Assembly: GCA_027575765.1 (NCBI GenBank)
Contig: JANBPT010000166.1
Coordinates: forward strand, 1-63,140
Length of the DNA: 63,140 nucleotides
Source: Tieghemiomyces parasiticus
Lineage: Eukaryota > Kickxellomycota > Dimargaritomycetes > Dimargaritales > Dimargaritaceae
Direction: 5' to 3'
Shown here: positions 22,842 through 33,487 of the stretch, piece by piece
How the letters are laid out: every line of letters starts with the position of its first letter
How positions within the stretch are numbered: the first letter of the stretch is position 1
Position numbers and translations under genes: made by a program
The notes under the pieces: model-generated
Seen by the model: the letters and a program-made list of their open reading frames with translations, nothing else
The model's database searches: none
What the model was told of the DNA's origin: nothing

Positions 22842-23387
22842 ATCTCCCTGTTTGTCTGCAATGGGGGTTAAGAGATGGCTCGAGAGCATCGAGTAATGCG
22901 AGAATAGGCGGCTCTTCGCGTGCGGGTGAAACTACGACTAAGCTAGGCAGCGGGTGCAGCGCAAGGTTGGCTCCTATATGGGGATTGACGAGGAGTTACG
23001 GTAGTGCAAGAGGAATGGGTCCAACGGAAAACTGTAATGTAGAGGGGACTGCGAATTCAATCCATGGGAGCTAGACGGATCGAACCAATCGGCATGGGCG
23101 AGACTGAGGCTTAGGCTATAAAAATCCCAAAGGCGCGAGCCCATGGAAAAAAAAAAAAAAGATAGAAAAAAAAAATTATTTAGACCCAAAGCACGGCTGG
23201 CACAGATTAACGATACAGCTTGCCGTACTCTAACACTTGCAAGGAGCGGCATACAGGCTGTCGGGATGAGGGGGCAGTGGGTCACGGCTTCGTAAGCAAC
23301 CTCCCTCCGACACTTTCCCCCCCTCGTCACTTAAAGTTGGTACGCACCACCATTTTCTGATCGCCCACTTTGTTGTGATTGTCGACC
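22842..23387. promoter_or_regulatory. Shared divergent promoter, PRP5-like / Abitram
   Basis: 546 bases between two divergent ATGs. Contains a long A-rich tract (about 23145-23177). No classical TATA box is obvious for either gene. Confidence 0.45.
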
Positions 23388-24452
23388 ATGTCAGCCATCG
23401 AAGCCTTTACTGAACCACTGGGTGTGGCCGATCTTGACAAATATCGGACACAGTGCGCTGGGTGGTCGAATCCCACCGCAACTGCCAATGCAGAGAAGGC
23501 CACTCTCGTCGCGGCCTGGGCACCTTCGTTCCTCGACCGTTACTACAAGCGACATGTTTACGGTAAGGTCTTCGAAGCATAGCCGTGGCAAAAGAGTGAG
23601 AAGGCATCTAAATCACGTAAATAGGCGATGCCTGCCGGCCTATTGCGTTTTGGCCCACGCCATGCCTCTAGTGAGTGATGACTCCTTGCGCATGGTAGGA
23701 GCTGCAGTTTATTAAGCCCGTTTGTCCGTTTATGATTTCGTTCACACCCGCCGACAACAGTACCCGGTGCGACCGCTTGGCGCAAACCACCGACTGGCGA
23801 GCCCGCCTCCGCTCTGGACACGCAGGCCCCCCTCTATACTAGCGAAACGTCCGCCGCAGCCGAGCCCGAGCCCGCAGTCTCCCAGCCGGCTCCTGAATTC
23901 GACCGGGCCCAGCTGGTATGGCAAGCGCCCAACAAGCTGTGTCTGGTGGGGCTGGCCCCGGAACATAAATTAGTGGGACAGTACGAGGCCTTCCGACGGG
24001 CCCACCCACCGACCAACCCGTTCATTACCCAGATCGTCTTTCACACGGGTGAGGAAGAGGCGGCCGGACCTGGAGTCGATGGCCCAAACCGTAAACGCGG
24101 GCGGGACCGTAAGCATGGTCGGGGAAAGAGCGGTGGTAAGCCGCCTAAGTACGCCTTGACCCCGCTACTCTACCCGGAGACTCCGTTGTGCACGTTGACG
24201 CTCCACGACGGCCAGACGCACGATCTGGAGGCCGGGGTGTTCCAGGCCCACGTCTATGAGTTTAATGACAAGCTAAAAGCCCAGCCGGATCTCCTCTTTA
24301 CAACGCCCGACCACGGCGGTTTTGTGGCCATCATGAACCCTGTCAAAGAGAACGATCGTGTGACACTCAAACGCTGCCTGTCACCAACTGAGTACCAAAT
24401 CGCCCTGACCACTGCCGCCACGGCTGAGCAGTCAGGGACGCCTGCTTCGTAG
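23388..24452 (+). CDS. Abitram (FAM206/Simiate) family protein (288 aa, 2 exons)
   Basis: Exons 23388-23562 and 23761-24452 join in frame (phase 1, GTAAGG donor, ACAACAG acceptor). The FLDRYYKRHVYVPG block across the junction matches the family's conserved N-terminal element. The C-terminal half has the lipoyl/H-protein-like fold signature: Asn-Lys-Leu-Cys-Leu-Val-Gly-Leu-Ala, a Pro-Leu-Cys-Thr-Leu strand, an Asn-Asp-Lys-Leu segment, a GGFVAIMNP strand and a Leu-Ser-Pro-Thr-Glu-Tyr ending. Animal Abitram is described as a nuclear/actin-linked factor of about 180 residues. This protein adds an Ala/Pro/Glu-rich insert (about residues 60-115) and a basic Arg/Lys/Gly insert (about 155-180) that may be a nuclear localisation signal. 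Function in fungi is unknown to me. Confidence 0.85.
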
Positions 24453-25047
24453 CGGCCGTGTGGATTGATGTGCTGATGTTTGGATGTGAAGGGGCCCAGG
24501 TCGTCGTCGTCTCTAGCACCGCGACGATCTTGAATTGTCGGCTCACGCCACTCTTCTCTCCCACTCTCTCTCTCCCCACGTATCCCCTCTTCCTCCTCCA
24601 CATGTGAAGATACCATGCATCCCCAGGGCCTACCGCACCTGTCGGGGAGGGTGGGGGCATGATTAAGGGAGTCGGGCGCCAGTCGCACAGCTCACACAGG
24701 CGCCATTCCGTGTTCCTGGCATGAAATGGCGGGGTGTCCAATGAACGGCTCCTCAATATATTGTTTCCACCGCTTTTTTGGCAGTAGGATCACAAATGGT
24801 GTCGCGGGAATCGTCGAGAACCGTGTGAAATTGGGTGGGGTAGTACGTGGCGTCCCTCCTGCCAATACTGGACTGGCTCGGACTAGTCAAGCCACAGGCA
24901 ATAGCCCTCGGGAGATTGTCCAAAACGGCGGATTGGTGAACCTGGTCATCTGACCCTAACTCACACGCTTAAAGGTCCAGAATTTCTACTAAAGGTTTCT
25001 TATCCACTTTGCCTCTGGTGCTGCGGCGGATTCAAATCAAGGGTTGC
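24453..25047. other. Intergenic after Abitram gene
   Basis: 3-prime UTR of the Abitram gene, then a pyrimidine tract near 24543-24600. No further gene supported. Confidence 0.5.
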
Positions 25048-25287
25048 CTATTTGGGGTCCTCGAGCATTTTTCCCGAGGATTGGCCCGTGGACTTGGTTG
25101 GATGTTCTTTGGTGAGAAGCGCCTGCCGAGGTGTTTTGTTGTATCGCCTGGGTATGTTTGCGACCCAAACCTCGGCCTGTAACGTGTGATCTGTGTGGGG
25201 TGGGTCGTGACCAGCGAGGATGTTGATCCAGGTGTTAGAGACATACTTCGAACCTTTGGATAGCAATGGGTGACCTAGGCCTTCCAT
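25048..25287 (-). CDS. Orphan coding-like frame, possible terminal exon (79 aa)
   Basis: From the ATG at 25287 the minus-strand frame gives 79 residues with balanced, globular composition (Trp, Tyr, Asn, His, Lys), unlike the Arg/Pro-rich shadows around it, and ends at a TAG at 25048. Upstream on the same strand is a pyrimidine-rich block that could serve as a splice acceptor, so this may be the last exon of a longer gene. No domain recognised. Confidence 0.22.
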   Translation of the reverse strand: MEGLGHPLLSKGSKYVSNTWINILAGHDPPHTDHTLQAEVWVANIPRRYNKTPRQALLTKEHPTKSTGQSSGKMLEDPK

Positions 25288-27661
25288 TGGGTCGACCGAG
25301 ATGAGGAGAGAAGGGGAAGGGGTTGAAGGTGTGTCTGGGGTCGTGGACGAGCGGCCAGGTAATCTTCTCGGGGTCCCTGTGCAGGGATGGGAGGGTAGCA
25401 GTCTGTCCCCCACTAGTGCCATTACCACCCAGGGTCATAGTGCGACCACACTACTGACGATCGGTAAGATTAGTAAGCTAGGCATAAATTGATACACGTC
25501 AACCACTGTATGGGCTTTCTAGGGTCCTGGCTATGACATCTCTGCCAACCGCACCGCAGGCGTGCAAGGGCGCGGTCGGCTACACTAATGATCCCCCCCC
25601 GAGATGGACCCGCACATAGTTGCCCTAGTATGGGCGGACCTGGTATGTTACGTAACTCGAGAAGTAAAGTTCAAGACAGATGGCAACCCCCTCCCTCTCG
25701 GACCGTACAGTGCCAAGTGAAGTGAGCACACACATTGGCCAGCTAGCCGGGGTAGCCTGGGAATAAACCACCCTAAAATGATTACCGGAGGAGCAGCCCC
25801 ATCCATTCAGTAGGCATGACGACGTTGAGAGAGATATTAGGGGGGGACGGCCCCGTGAGCATACACGTCGCCGACACGCAAGTGGCTACCTACAGGATCG
25901 GAGAGGGCGGGATACCCTAAACGTAAATGGCCGAACGTGACTGGCGCCGGGCGAATGAGATGGTGCTTTCCATTGTAGGAAGGGGGGATATATGTGTTCG
26001 CCAAAAGGGGGAGCGGCGGGTGCTCGTATATCCTGCTCACCAGGCCGGATGGCAGTCAGTCACTGGTGACTGCAGTATAGGCCAGCCACGGACGAATGAA
26101 AACTGTGGCGGCGTCCGCAGAGGCCAATCTCGCTTAGTCTTCTGGACGCCCGGAGCCAATCAGTGGCGTCAGTTTGACTCCCTTTCGATTGAGCAGGCTT
26201 ATGACATTGGACAGCCTGATCAGGTGGGCGCGTGTGTATGTGTGTGCGACTCATGCTACTTCTAGACCTCCGCGGCTCCAAGGCTGCTGTTCACCCACCC
26301 CGCCCACTTTTGCGCGCCCCTTCCTGGCCTGTAGTTCTCCAGAGGAAACTGGGCCATTTAATATCGGACCCGCTAGTGGTTAGCGCGTTCCAGCCCGGAT
26401 CGGTGAGTGGACCAGTTGTCCGTCCCCTTCGCAAGCCGGCTGGGGGTCGCAAATATAGAGAAAGTGCAAGGGCAGGGGCTGTAGAGTAGCCGTTCTCCCT
26501 TCTGCGCTTGGTCTGCAGGGCAAGTGTGGCCACCCGGCGGCACGGGCGCCCACCATGGATCCTCCACCTATTGTCCAAGGTCTAAGAGTCTCAACGACCC
26601 TCTTCACACGGTGGTGACTACGCTGCCTGCCAGCTCATGTGCAGCGGGCGAGTGGTGCAGGAGGCGTGGGCTCCATGGCACTGCGCTACGCCGGCCTTCG
26701 CGTTTTGGCACGAGCTCGGGGGAGGGGATGGACAGCGTTTACTTTGATTTAGGTTTAGTCCTACGGGAAAACTGGCCACCTGACGACACACACACGCACC
26801 AGAAATCTACCCACCCAGTTGTGGGATGTCATTGGGCCGTTGAGCGAACAAGCCACCGTCGGATCAATGAAGACCCGGGGATAGAAACGTCAGCCCCACT
26901 TTTTATCTGTGACTTATGGGGAAGGAACGAGCTCGCACGCGGACACCCTAGCCCCCTCCCTACCAGCACCAGGCGACGGTGTGGATCGAGGGGGGTGAGT
27001 GGCAGGCCCCCGATATGCGGCACGCCCATTGGCTACGGCGGCCAACCTGGTAGGCCAATATGGCCGCCAACTAACCGCCGGCCAAGCTGACCCGTGGGAC
27101 CGTCCGTTCATACCTTATTCCATGTCGTCCTCTGGAGAATGGAGGCCAGCCAGACAGCCTGTTATGGACCGCCGCCCCTCATGACCTGTTGTGGCTAGGA
27201 CGCCCATTGGATGGGGGGACGAGGGCGCATACAGCACAGGCGGGGGTTAGATGGGAACGACTGGTGGACTGCTTCTTCCTCGAGGAGGCTGCCCGGCGTG
27301 CCCCCCCTCCTTGTAGGGGATAAGGTGTGCGAATTGGAAGAACGGGTCCGTAATGCGGTGGACGGATTGGCCCAGCAGGCAGCAAGGACAGCGGGGTCGC
27401 GGGGACTGCCAAGCGGCCGGGATTGGCCGTGACGGCGTTTCCGCCCGTGGTGACCACCGACCTCCCCCGTTCTCGCCTCCCCCTCGTTTTCCGGCCGAGG
27501 CGTCCCTATAGAGTGGTTGCTTGCCTAATCCGGCACTACCGGCATATACCCTCCCCCCTCTCCTCTGGCCCTGCATACGTCGTAGTACATTGTCATCGAG
27601 GGGTGTGGACCAACCGTCGTCCCAACCTCCCCTGCCAGACCATCCACTACTCACACAAACG
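25288..27661. other. Gene-poor stretch before glycerol kinase
   Basis: Only Arg/Pro/Gly/Trp-rich frames, no recognisable gene. From about 27450 the sequence becomes C/T-rich as it approaches the glycerol kinase promoter. Confidence 0.5.
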
Positions 27662-27668
27662 TATAAAG
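27662..27668 (+). promoter_or_regulatory. TATA box candidate for glycerol kinase
   Basis: TATAAAG followed by an unusually long, strongly C/T-rich leader (about 27690-28080) up to the ATG at 28082. Pyrimidine-rich leaders are common upstream of highly expressed fungal genes. Confidence 0.45.
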
Positions 27669-28081
27669 GACCAGAGCCCGGCCGCCCCATCTCAACGTTT
27701 CTCACATGCGCCCCCCTCCTCCCTCTCCCCTTTGCACCTGACTATCCTCTGCCTCCCCCCAATCTGGAACCTCGTCTTCCTGGTTCTCGCCAACTGTTAA
27801 ACCCCCCAGCCACACCGTCCTAATCACCCTTGATAGCTATCCGTCTCTGGGTTTCACCTGAGCTCTCTCTCCCCTCTCGCCGGTCTTACTACGTTTCCCT
27901 TACCCACCCGAGCCTTCCTCTTGCCCCTGACATCGTTTGCTTTGTCTTCTCCTGAATACTCGTCTGTCCCAACGACCACCTGGAAACGGCCTTATCCTAC
28001 AACCTCGCCTTGTCTGCGCTGTTGTATCCCCTACCTATCTTTTCCTCCCCTCATCCACCGACCTTACACTAATTATCCACC

Positions 28082-29870
28082 ATGCCCGAGTTCATTGGCG
28101 CCATCGACCAGGGGACCACCTCCTCCCGGTTCCTCATCTTCGACAAGTCCGGTGAGGTGATTGCCTCGCACCAGCTGGAGTTCAACCAGTACTATCCGGC
28201 CGCTGGGTAAGTTACTTCCTTCTATCCAATCGTCCGACCTCTCCCGTCTCCCCCGGCACATGCCAATGAAAGGGGCGGCGGAGTACCTGGCCGGCAGCCA
28301 TACAATGTGGCCCTCCCTCGCATCCTGCCGCTTGACATCTGATAGGCTGTTGATCCCCCCGTACTGGTGCAACGTACATAACTATATGCATTAATATGAA
28401 CCACGGATCACTAACCTCCCCCCTGCCTCCAACGCGTCCCACGACTGTTTCTCTCTCTCTTCTTTATTTGGTAGCTGGGTTGAGCACGACCCCAACGAGA
28501 TCCTGTCTTCCGTCCACAACGCCGTCGAGAAGACTGTCGAGATCTTCAAGTCCAAGGGCTACAAGGTTGAGGACATCAAGGCCATTGGTATCACCAATCA
28601 GCGCGAGACCATCGTGGCCTGGGACAGAGTGACGGGCAAGCCGCTGTGCAAGGCCATCGTCTGGAACGATACCCGCACCAAGCAGGTCGTGCACGCCCTG
28701 GCCAACTCCCACCCCAAAAAGGACATCAACTGCATCCGGGACATTTGCGGCCTGCCCCTTACCACCTACTTCTCCGGCGTCAAGCTACGCTGGATGTTGG
28801 AGAACGTGGCCGAGTTCAAGACCGCCCAGGAGGAGGGCCGTCTCATGGTGGGCAATATCGACTCGTGGCTTATCTACAACTTGACCGGCGGGGCTAAGGG
28901 TGGGATCCACGTCACCGACGTGACCAACGCCAGCCGCACCATGCTCATGGACATCCGCAAGCTGGAGTGGAGCGACGAGCTCTGCGACTTCTTTGGCATC
29001 GCCGCTGGCGCCCTGCCCAAGATCGTGTCGTCCTCCGAGGTCTACGGCAACGTTAGCCACGGTATCCTTAAGGGCGTGCCGATCGCCGGGTGCCTGGGCG
29101 ACCAGCAGGCCGCCACTGTGGGCCAGAAGTGCTTCAGCCCCGGAGAGGCCAAGAACACCTACGGTACCGGCTGCTTCATGATCTTCAACACGGGTCATAA
29201 GCTGACCTTCTCTGACAACGGCCTGCTGTCCACTGTGGCCTACCAGCTGGGCCCCAATAGCAAGCCCGTGTACGGATTGGAGGGTTCCATTGCCGTCGCC
29301 GGGTCAGCCATCAAGTGGCTGCGCGACAATATGGGTCTCATCAAGGAAGCTTCGGATATCGGCAAGTACGCCTCGGAGGTGGACAGCACTGGCGGCGTCT
29401 ACTTCGTCACCGCCTTCTCGGGTCTGTTCGCGCCCTACTGGCGTGATGACGCCCGGGGCTGCATTATCGGCCTGACCCAGTTCGCCAACCGCAGCCACAT
29501 TTGCCGTGCCACCCTGGAGGCCATCTGCTTCCAGACCCGTGCCATTCTTGAGGCCATGAACGCCGACAGCAAGACCGATCTCAGCCTCCTCAAGGTGGAC
29601 GGCGGTGTCACCAACTCCGACGTGTGCATGCAGCTCCAGGCCGATATCCTCGGTATCGAGGTGGTGCGTCCGGCCAACGTTGAGACTACCGCTCTCGGCG
29701 CCGCCTTCGCCGCCGGCCTCGCCGTCGGTGTCTGGAAAGATATCGACGATATCATCGCCACCAACGCCGACTCCCAAACTGTCTTCAAGCCCTCCGTTGA
29801 CGCCAACAGCCGGGATTCCCGCTACGCCGGCTGGAACGAGGCCATCAACCGCAGCTACGGCTGGGCCTAG
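28082..29870 (+). CDS. GUT1: Glycerol kinase (506 aa, 2 exons)
   Basis: Phosphorylates glycerol to sn-glycerol 3-phosphate with ATP, the entry step of glycerol catabolism; FGGY carbohydrate kinase family, cytosolic. Exons 28082-28206 and 28475-29870 join in phase 2 (GTAAGT donor, GGTAG acceptor). Length is typical of the family. Visible motifs: the phosphate-1 loop DQGTTSSR at residues 9-16, GITNQRET, the [10 protein letters not shown] segment, GTYGTGCF-type loop preceded by a Lys-Asn turn, and the C-terminal FGGY signature region around GGVTNSD. Codons are strongly C-ending, more than in neighbouring genes, suggesting high expression. The start is fixed by a CACC ATG context and homology at residue 4 onward. 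Confidence 0.96.
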
Positions 29871-30792
29871 TTGAATTAGCCTGCGTCTGCTGTATAGGTG
29901 TATGTGTACCGTTTCCCTTCTTCACTCTCTCATCATTCTTTCCGCCTTGGCGGTTCTACACTACTACCCCCCTCCTTCTCTCTCTCCCTCTCTCACTTTC
30001 TAGTTGCTTAAGCCGGATCAGGTCTATATATGTGCCTTTAATCTATATTATATTTTGTCTTGACCTGCTCCGTCCCCGACTGTGCCTCTTTCTAGCTTTC
30101 TACTCGATCTATCGACTATGCTTTTATAGGTCGTTTAGTATGTAAACCTTACGAAATATCTATACCACCGTCGCATCTAGAAGATTGAAATAATTCAGAT
30201 TGATTGTCAAGGTAAGCTTGGTAGTTCCCTGAAGAATATATATGTATATATAACAAACTCTAAGGTACGTAAGGTGGGAGAGGATGCCTTCTTGTTAGGT
30301 TGATATCGCATCATCTCGGCAAGCTTATGGGGCAGTAGAAGTTTATGAGACATGCAACATGATTTGAGATTATGCGATTCAGCAAGTATACCGGGAAAGG
30401 CAGGTTGTTTTAAACATAAGGTAGTTGCGATGCGAAGGAACTATGCAATGCGGGATGGGTGAGGTAGGTCTAAAATATTCGATGATGCTGGTTGAGCAGC
30501 ACCTAATACGCCGGGCTAGGCAAATAACTGGTTGCAAATGAAGGTGAAATAAATTGGGGTACAATGCAGTCGGAACGGATAGGTAAAGGGCTAGAAGTCT
30601 AGAGGGGAGGGGGGATAGAGTGAAATATACCACAATGGCCAAGGCGCTTATGAGCAAAATCGAAACTCTAACGAAAGCGATATATAAAAACAAAAATTGA
30701 CTACAACATCTAGGGTAAAAACTAAACAGTGCATAAACCAACAAGGATGCCAAAAAATATATGTGTATATGGGGTGGAGCAGTAAGAGGTAT
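29871..30792. other. Convergent 3-prime intergenic region
   Basis: AT-rich sequence between the end of glycerol kinase and the end of regulator B. Contains TATATATGTATATATA-like stretches near 30236-30252 and probable 3-prime UTRs of both genes. No gene seen. Confidence 0.6.
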
Positions 30793-33487
30793 CTAGCTGC
30801 TTGGCAAGCCATGCGGACCGATGAGATACTCCGGCACCAAGCCCGGGTATTTTGACCGAATCTCCTCGAGCGCCTGATCGAGATGAGCCTTGTATGCCTT
30901 AATATACTGCACAAACGGTTCAAACTCGTCGAGGTAAGCGCGATACCTGTGAATGACGGCCCAATCGCGGCGGATCTGTTGATGAGCAGCGTCCGTGTGG
31001 GGGTGGTGGTAGTGGTAGGGCAGGCGGTGGATATACCAGAAGCAAATCATATTGAGCGCCATACTGGTCACCAGACTGTGGCCTTGCACGGGAAGGCGCT
31101 GGAGGTACGGGAGGCAGTGCAAGGTGAAATGGTCCACGGACGCGGAGGCGGCTTCCCGCAGGACGCGGTAGGATTCCGGGCGGAAGGCCCGGGGGCCGAA
31201 GGCCCAGTTGTGGACGTTAAGAAAGACCCGTGTCAAGTGGAAAATGCTGTGGACCATGCACTGGCCCGCCGCGTATACCGCGTTGTCATGCGGTGGGTTG
31301 ACCGTGTCGGCCGTGGTGGTGGTAGGGGTGGTAGGAGGGTGATTCCCCGCTAAGGGGCTACTACTGCCACTGTTAATCATACGACAATGATGACTGGTGG
31401 CAGCGACAGTGTACGCGGCGGCCGCACTCAGCGGAAACTGCCGCTCAATCGCCGGATAGAGATCGTCTAGCCGGCGATTCAGGGCGAGATAGGGTTGCAG
31501 ATCGACGTCCTCGAGCCGGACGGGAGGTAGCCGGGCCCGAAGGTGACACACGTCGTAGGCAATGTCGGTGAGCTCGATGAACACCGGATACCCGGACACG
31601 CTATGGGACATTCCGGGGACCAACGCCGGGTAAATATCGTCCTCGGGCGGGAGCGTCAGCATCTTGTAGAGCAGGGCGTCACTGATGGGCTTGACGCGCG
31701 TGAACCGGGTGTTGACGGTCGGCGGGACTCCTAGGAAGGCCGACGCATAACATTCGAGGGAAGTCACCTCGTGGAAAGTGCGTCGCTTATACTCACGGTC
31801 CAGGTCGTAGTGGAGAGCCTGCCGAGGATCGGCCGGCCGATCGTCTTCACTGAAATCTAGGACATGGTATTTACGCTGCAGCACCATGCTTTTTGTTAAA
31901 AAAAAAAAAACCACGAATGGGGAAGGATTACACGGAGATGAGGTGGGAGGGGAAGTGGGGCAATATATACACAAGAGAGGTGAGTTTGCGAAGCGTAGTC
32001 CTATTCCATTCTTCACCCAGCGGGTGATATAGTACATTTTAAAGGTTCCCCGAATAAGTTACTTACAGGCCGCTTAAGGCTGAAACGTCAATGAAGTGAG
32101 GTAAGTGAAGATAAGAATAACAGTGTGAGTAAATAGCCCAAGCCCAGACTGATCAGTACACGCGATGAAACGTCAAAATAATCGGCCATGGGGAGAGGGG
32201 GGGGATATTGTGAAGCATTTGCGCAACCGGCCTATACTTGGAGAGCGATCGGATCGGATCTCTCCCCCACTGGGATCGGGCCCAAGAGCCCACCGCCAAC
32301 AAACCCGGCCGTCACTTACTGATAAACTGTACATATCCGGCGCTGGTTTTCTGGAACGCATGCACACGGGATATCAAGAACATGACGAGCGGGATATCCA
32401 GGGCAGATTCGTCGCTTAGCTGGGTGAGTGCCAGGCGATCTAGCCGTTCGAGGTAGGCCAGGCTAAACGCTCGACGGTTCTCCGGGGTCATGTGCGATTC
32501 GGACACGACGCAAGTACCGTAGCAGAGCATAAAGTCCAGGGAGGCCGGCGAAATTTCGCCCCGATCGAGCTTGCGGTACAGACGCTGGAGGAAGGGCTGG
32601 CAAAAGATGCGGACCTGGTGCATTACGTACAGAGCCAGGAGTGACCGGACCAGGGCAGGTGAGTAGAGCGTATCCTCGGGAGTTTTAAGACTCCGGCCGA
32701 TCCGCAGGACTTGGGAGAACTCAGTGGCGAGTCGATCGCTGATGAAGGTGGCCATGGACATGTGCTGGTAGGGATTCGTGTAGTAGGCCACTAGGGCGTC
32801 GATGATGGTCAGGGTGGACGCGGCGTACGTGGCTGGGGAGGACGAGCTGGTGATATGCCAAGGGTCGTCAGGAGATCCATCGTGGTCAGTTTCGGCCAGC
32901 AGGGAGGTAATACGCATGGGGTCCCGGTTCGGTGGGGAGAACGATAGTGACGACGGCGGGGAAGCCAGCGACGGCGCGGTCAGAGGTGGCGCCGGTACCG
33001 GGATGCCTCCGGCGCCGTGTCGGGGTTGAACGACTGGGCTATCGCTATCACTACGGAGAGACGGGACCTTCGGGCTGGCTGAAGACTCGTGTAGCGGCGA
33101 CGAAGGCGACACTGGTGGTAGCGGCAATGGCTGAGGTAGTTGCCCTTGAGTGACAAGTGCCGGAAGGTAGCGGTCAGACAGATTATAGGGCACAGCCCGG
33201 AGCGGGACGGGGGCATGGCCGCTGCTCACAAGTCGTCTACCGAGTTTGCGCGGGGGCTGCCGGGCAATATGGCTGTAGACGCACAGGTCATCGCAGCCGG
33301 CCTGTTGGCATTTGGTACAGGGCTCATTGCCGTCGCACCCGGTCTTGCGGGCTACGCAGCGGTCGCAGGCCCGGCGGCGATACTTAAGAGCCTTGGTCGG
33401 GCGAGTTTCTGAAGGGGCTGTCTCCTGATTGGTAGCAGCCTCCTCAGCAAGAGGCGGGAGGGGGTCATTACCAATGTCGGCTGACAT
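30793..33487 (-). CDS. Zn2Cys6 transcription factor B with fungal middle homology region (755 aa, 2 exons)
   Basis: Exons 33487-32316 and 31888-30793. Zinc cluster Cys41-x2-Cys44-x6-Cys51-x5-Cys57-x2-Cys60-x8-Cys69, with an extra Cys65 inside the last spacer, preceded by Lys/Arg-rich residues. Middle region and C-terminal helices closely match regulator A (NVHNW.FG, RAFRPESY, YRAYLDEFEPFV). Predicted nuclear regulator of unknown target. The ATG at 33487 is the first in frame; an upstream open extension lacks ATG. The 427-base intron interrupts the same helix as in paralogues A and C. As in A, a strong GTAAGT donor is out of frame with the acceptor and the GT four bases later keeps frame. A TATATATTG on the minus strand about 80 bases before exon 2, plus an ATG at its second base, leaves open a second promoter giving a product without the zinc cluster. 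Confidence 0.8.
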
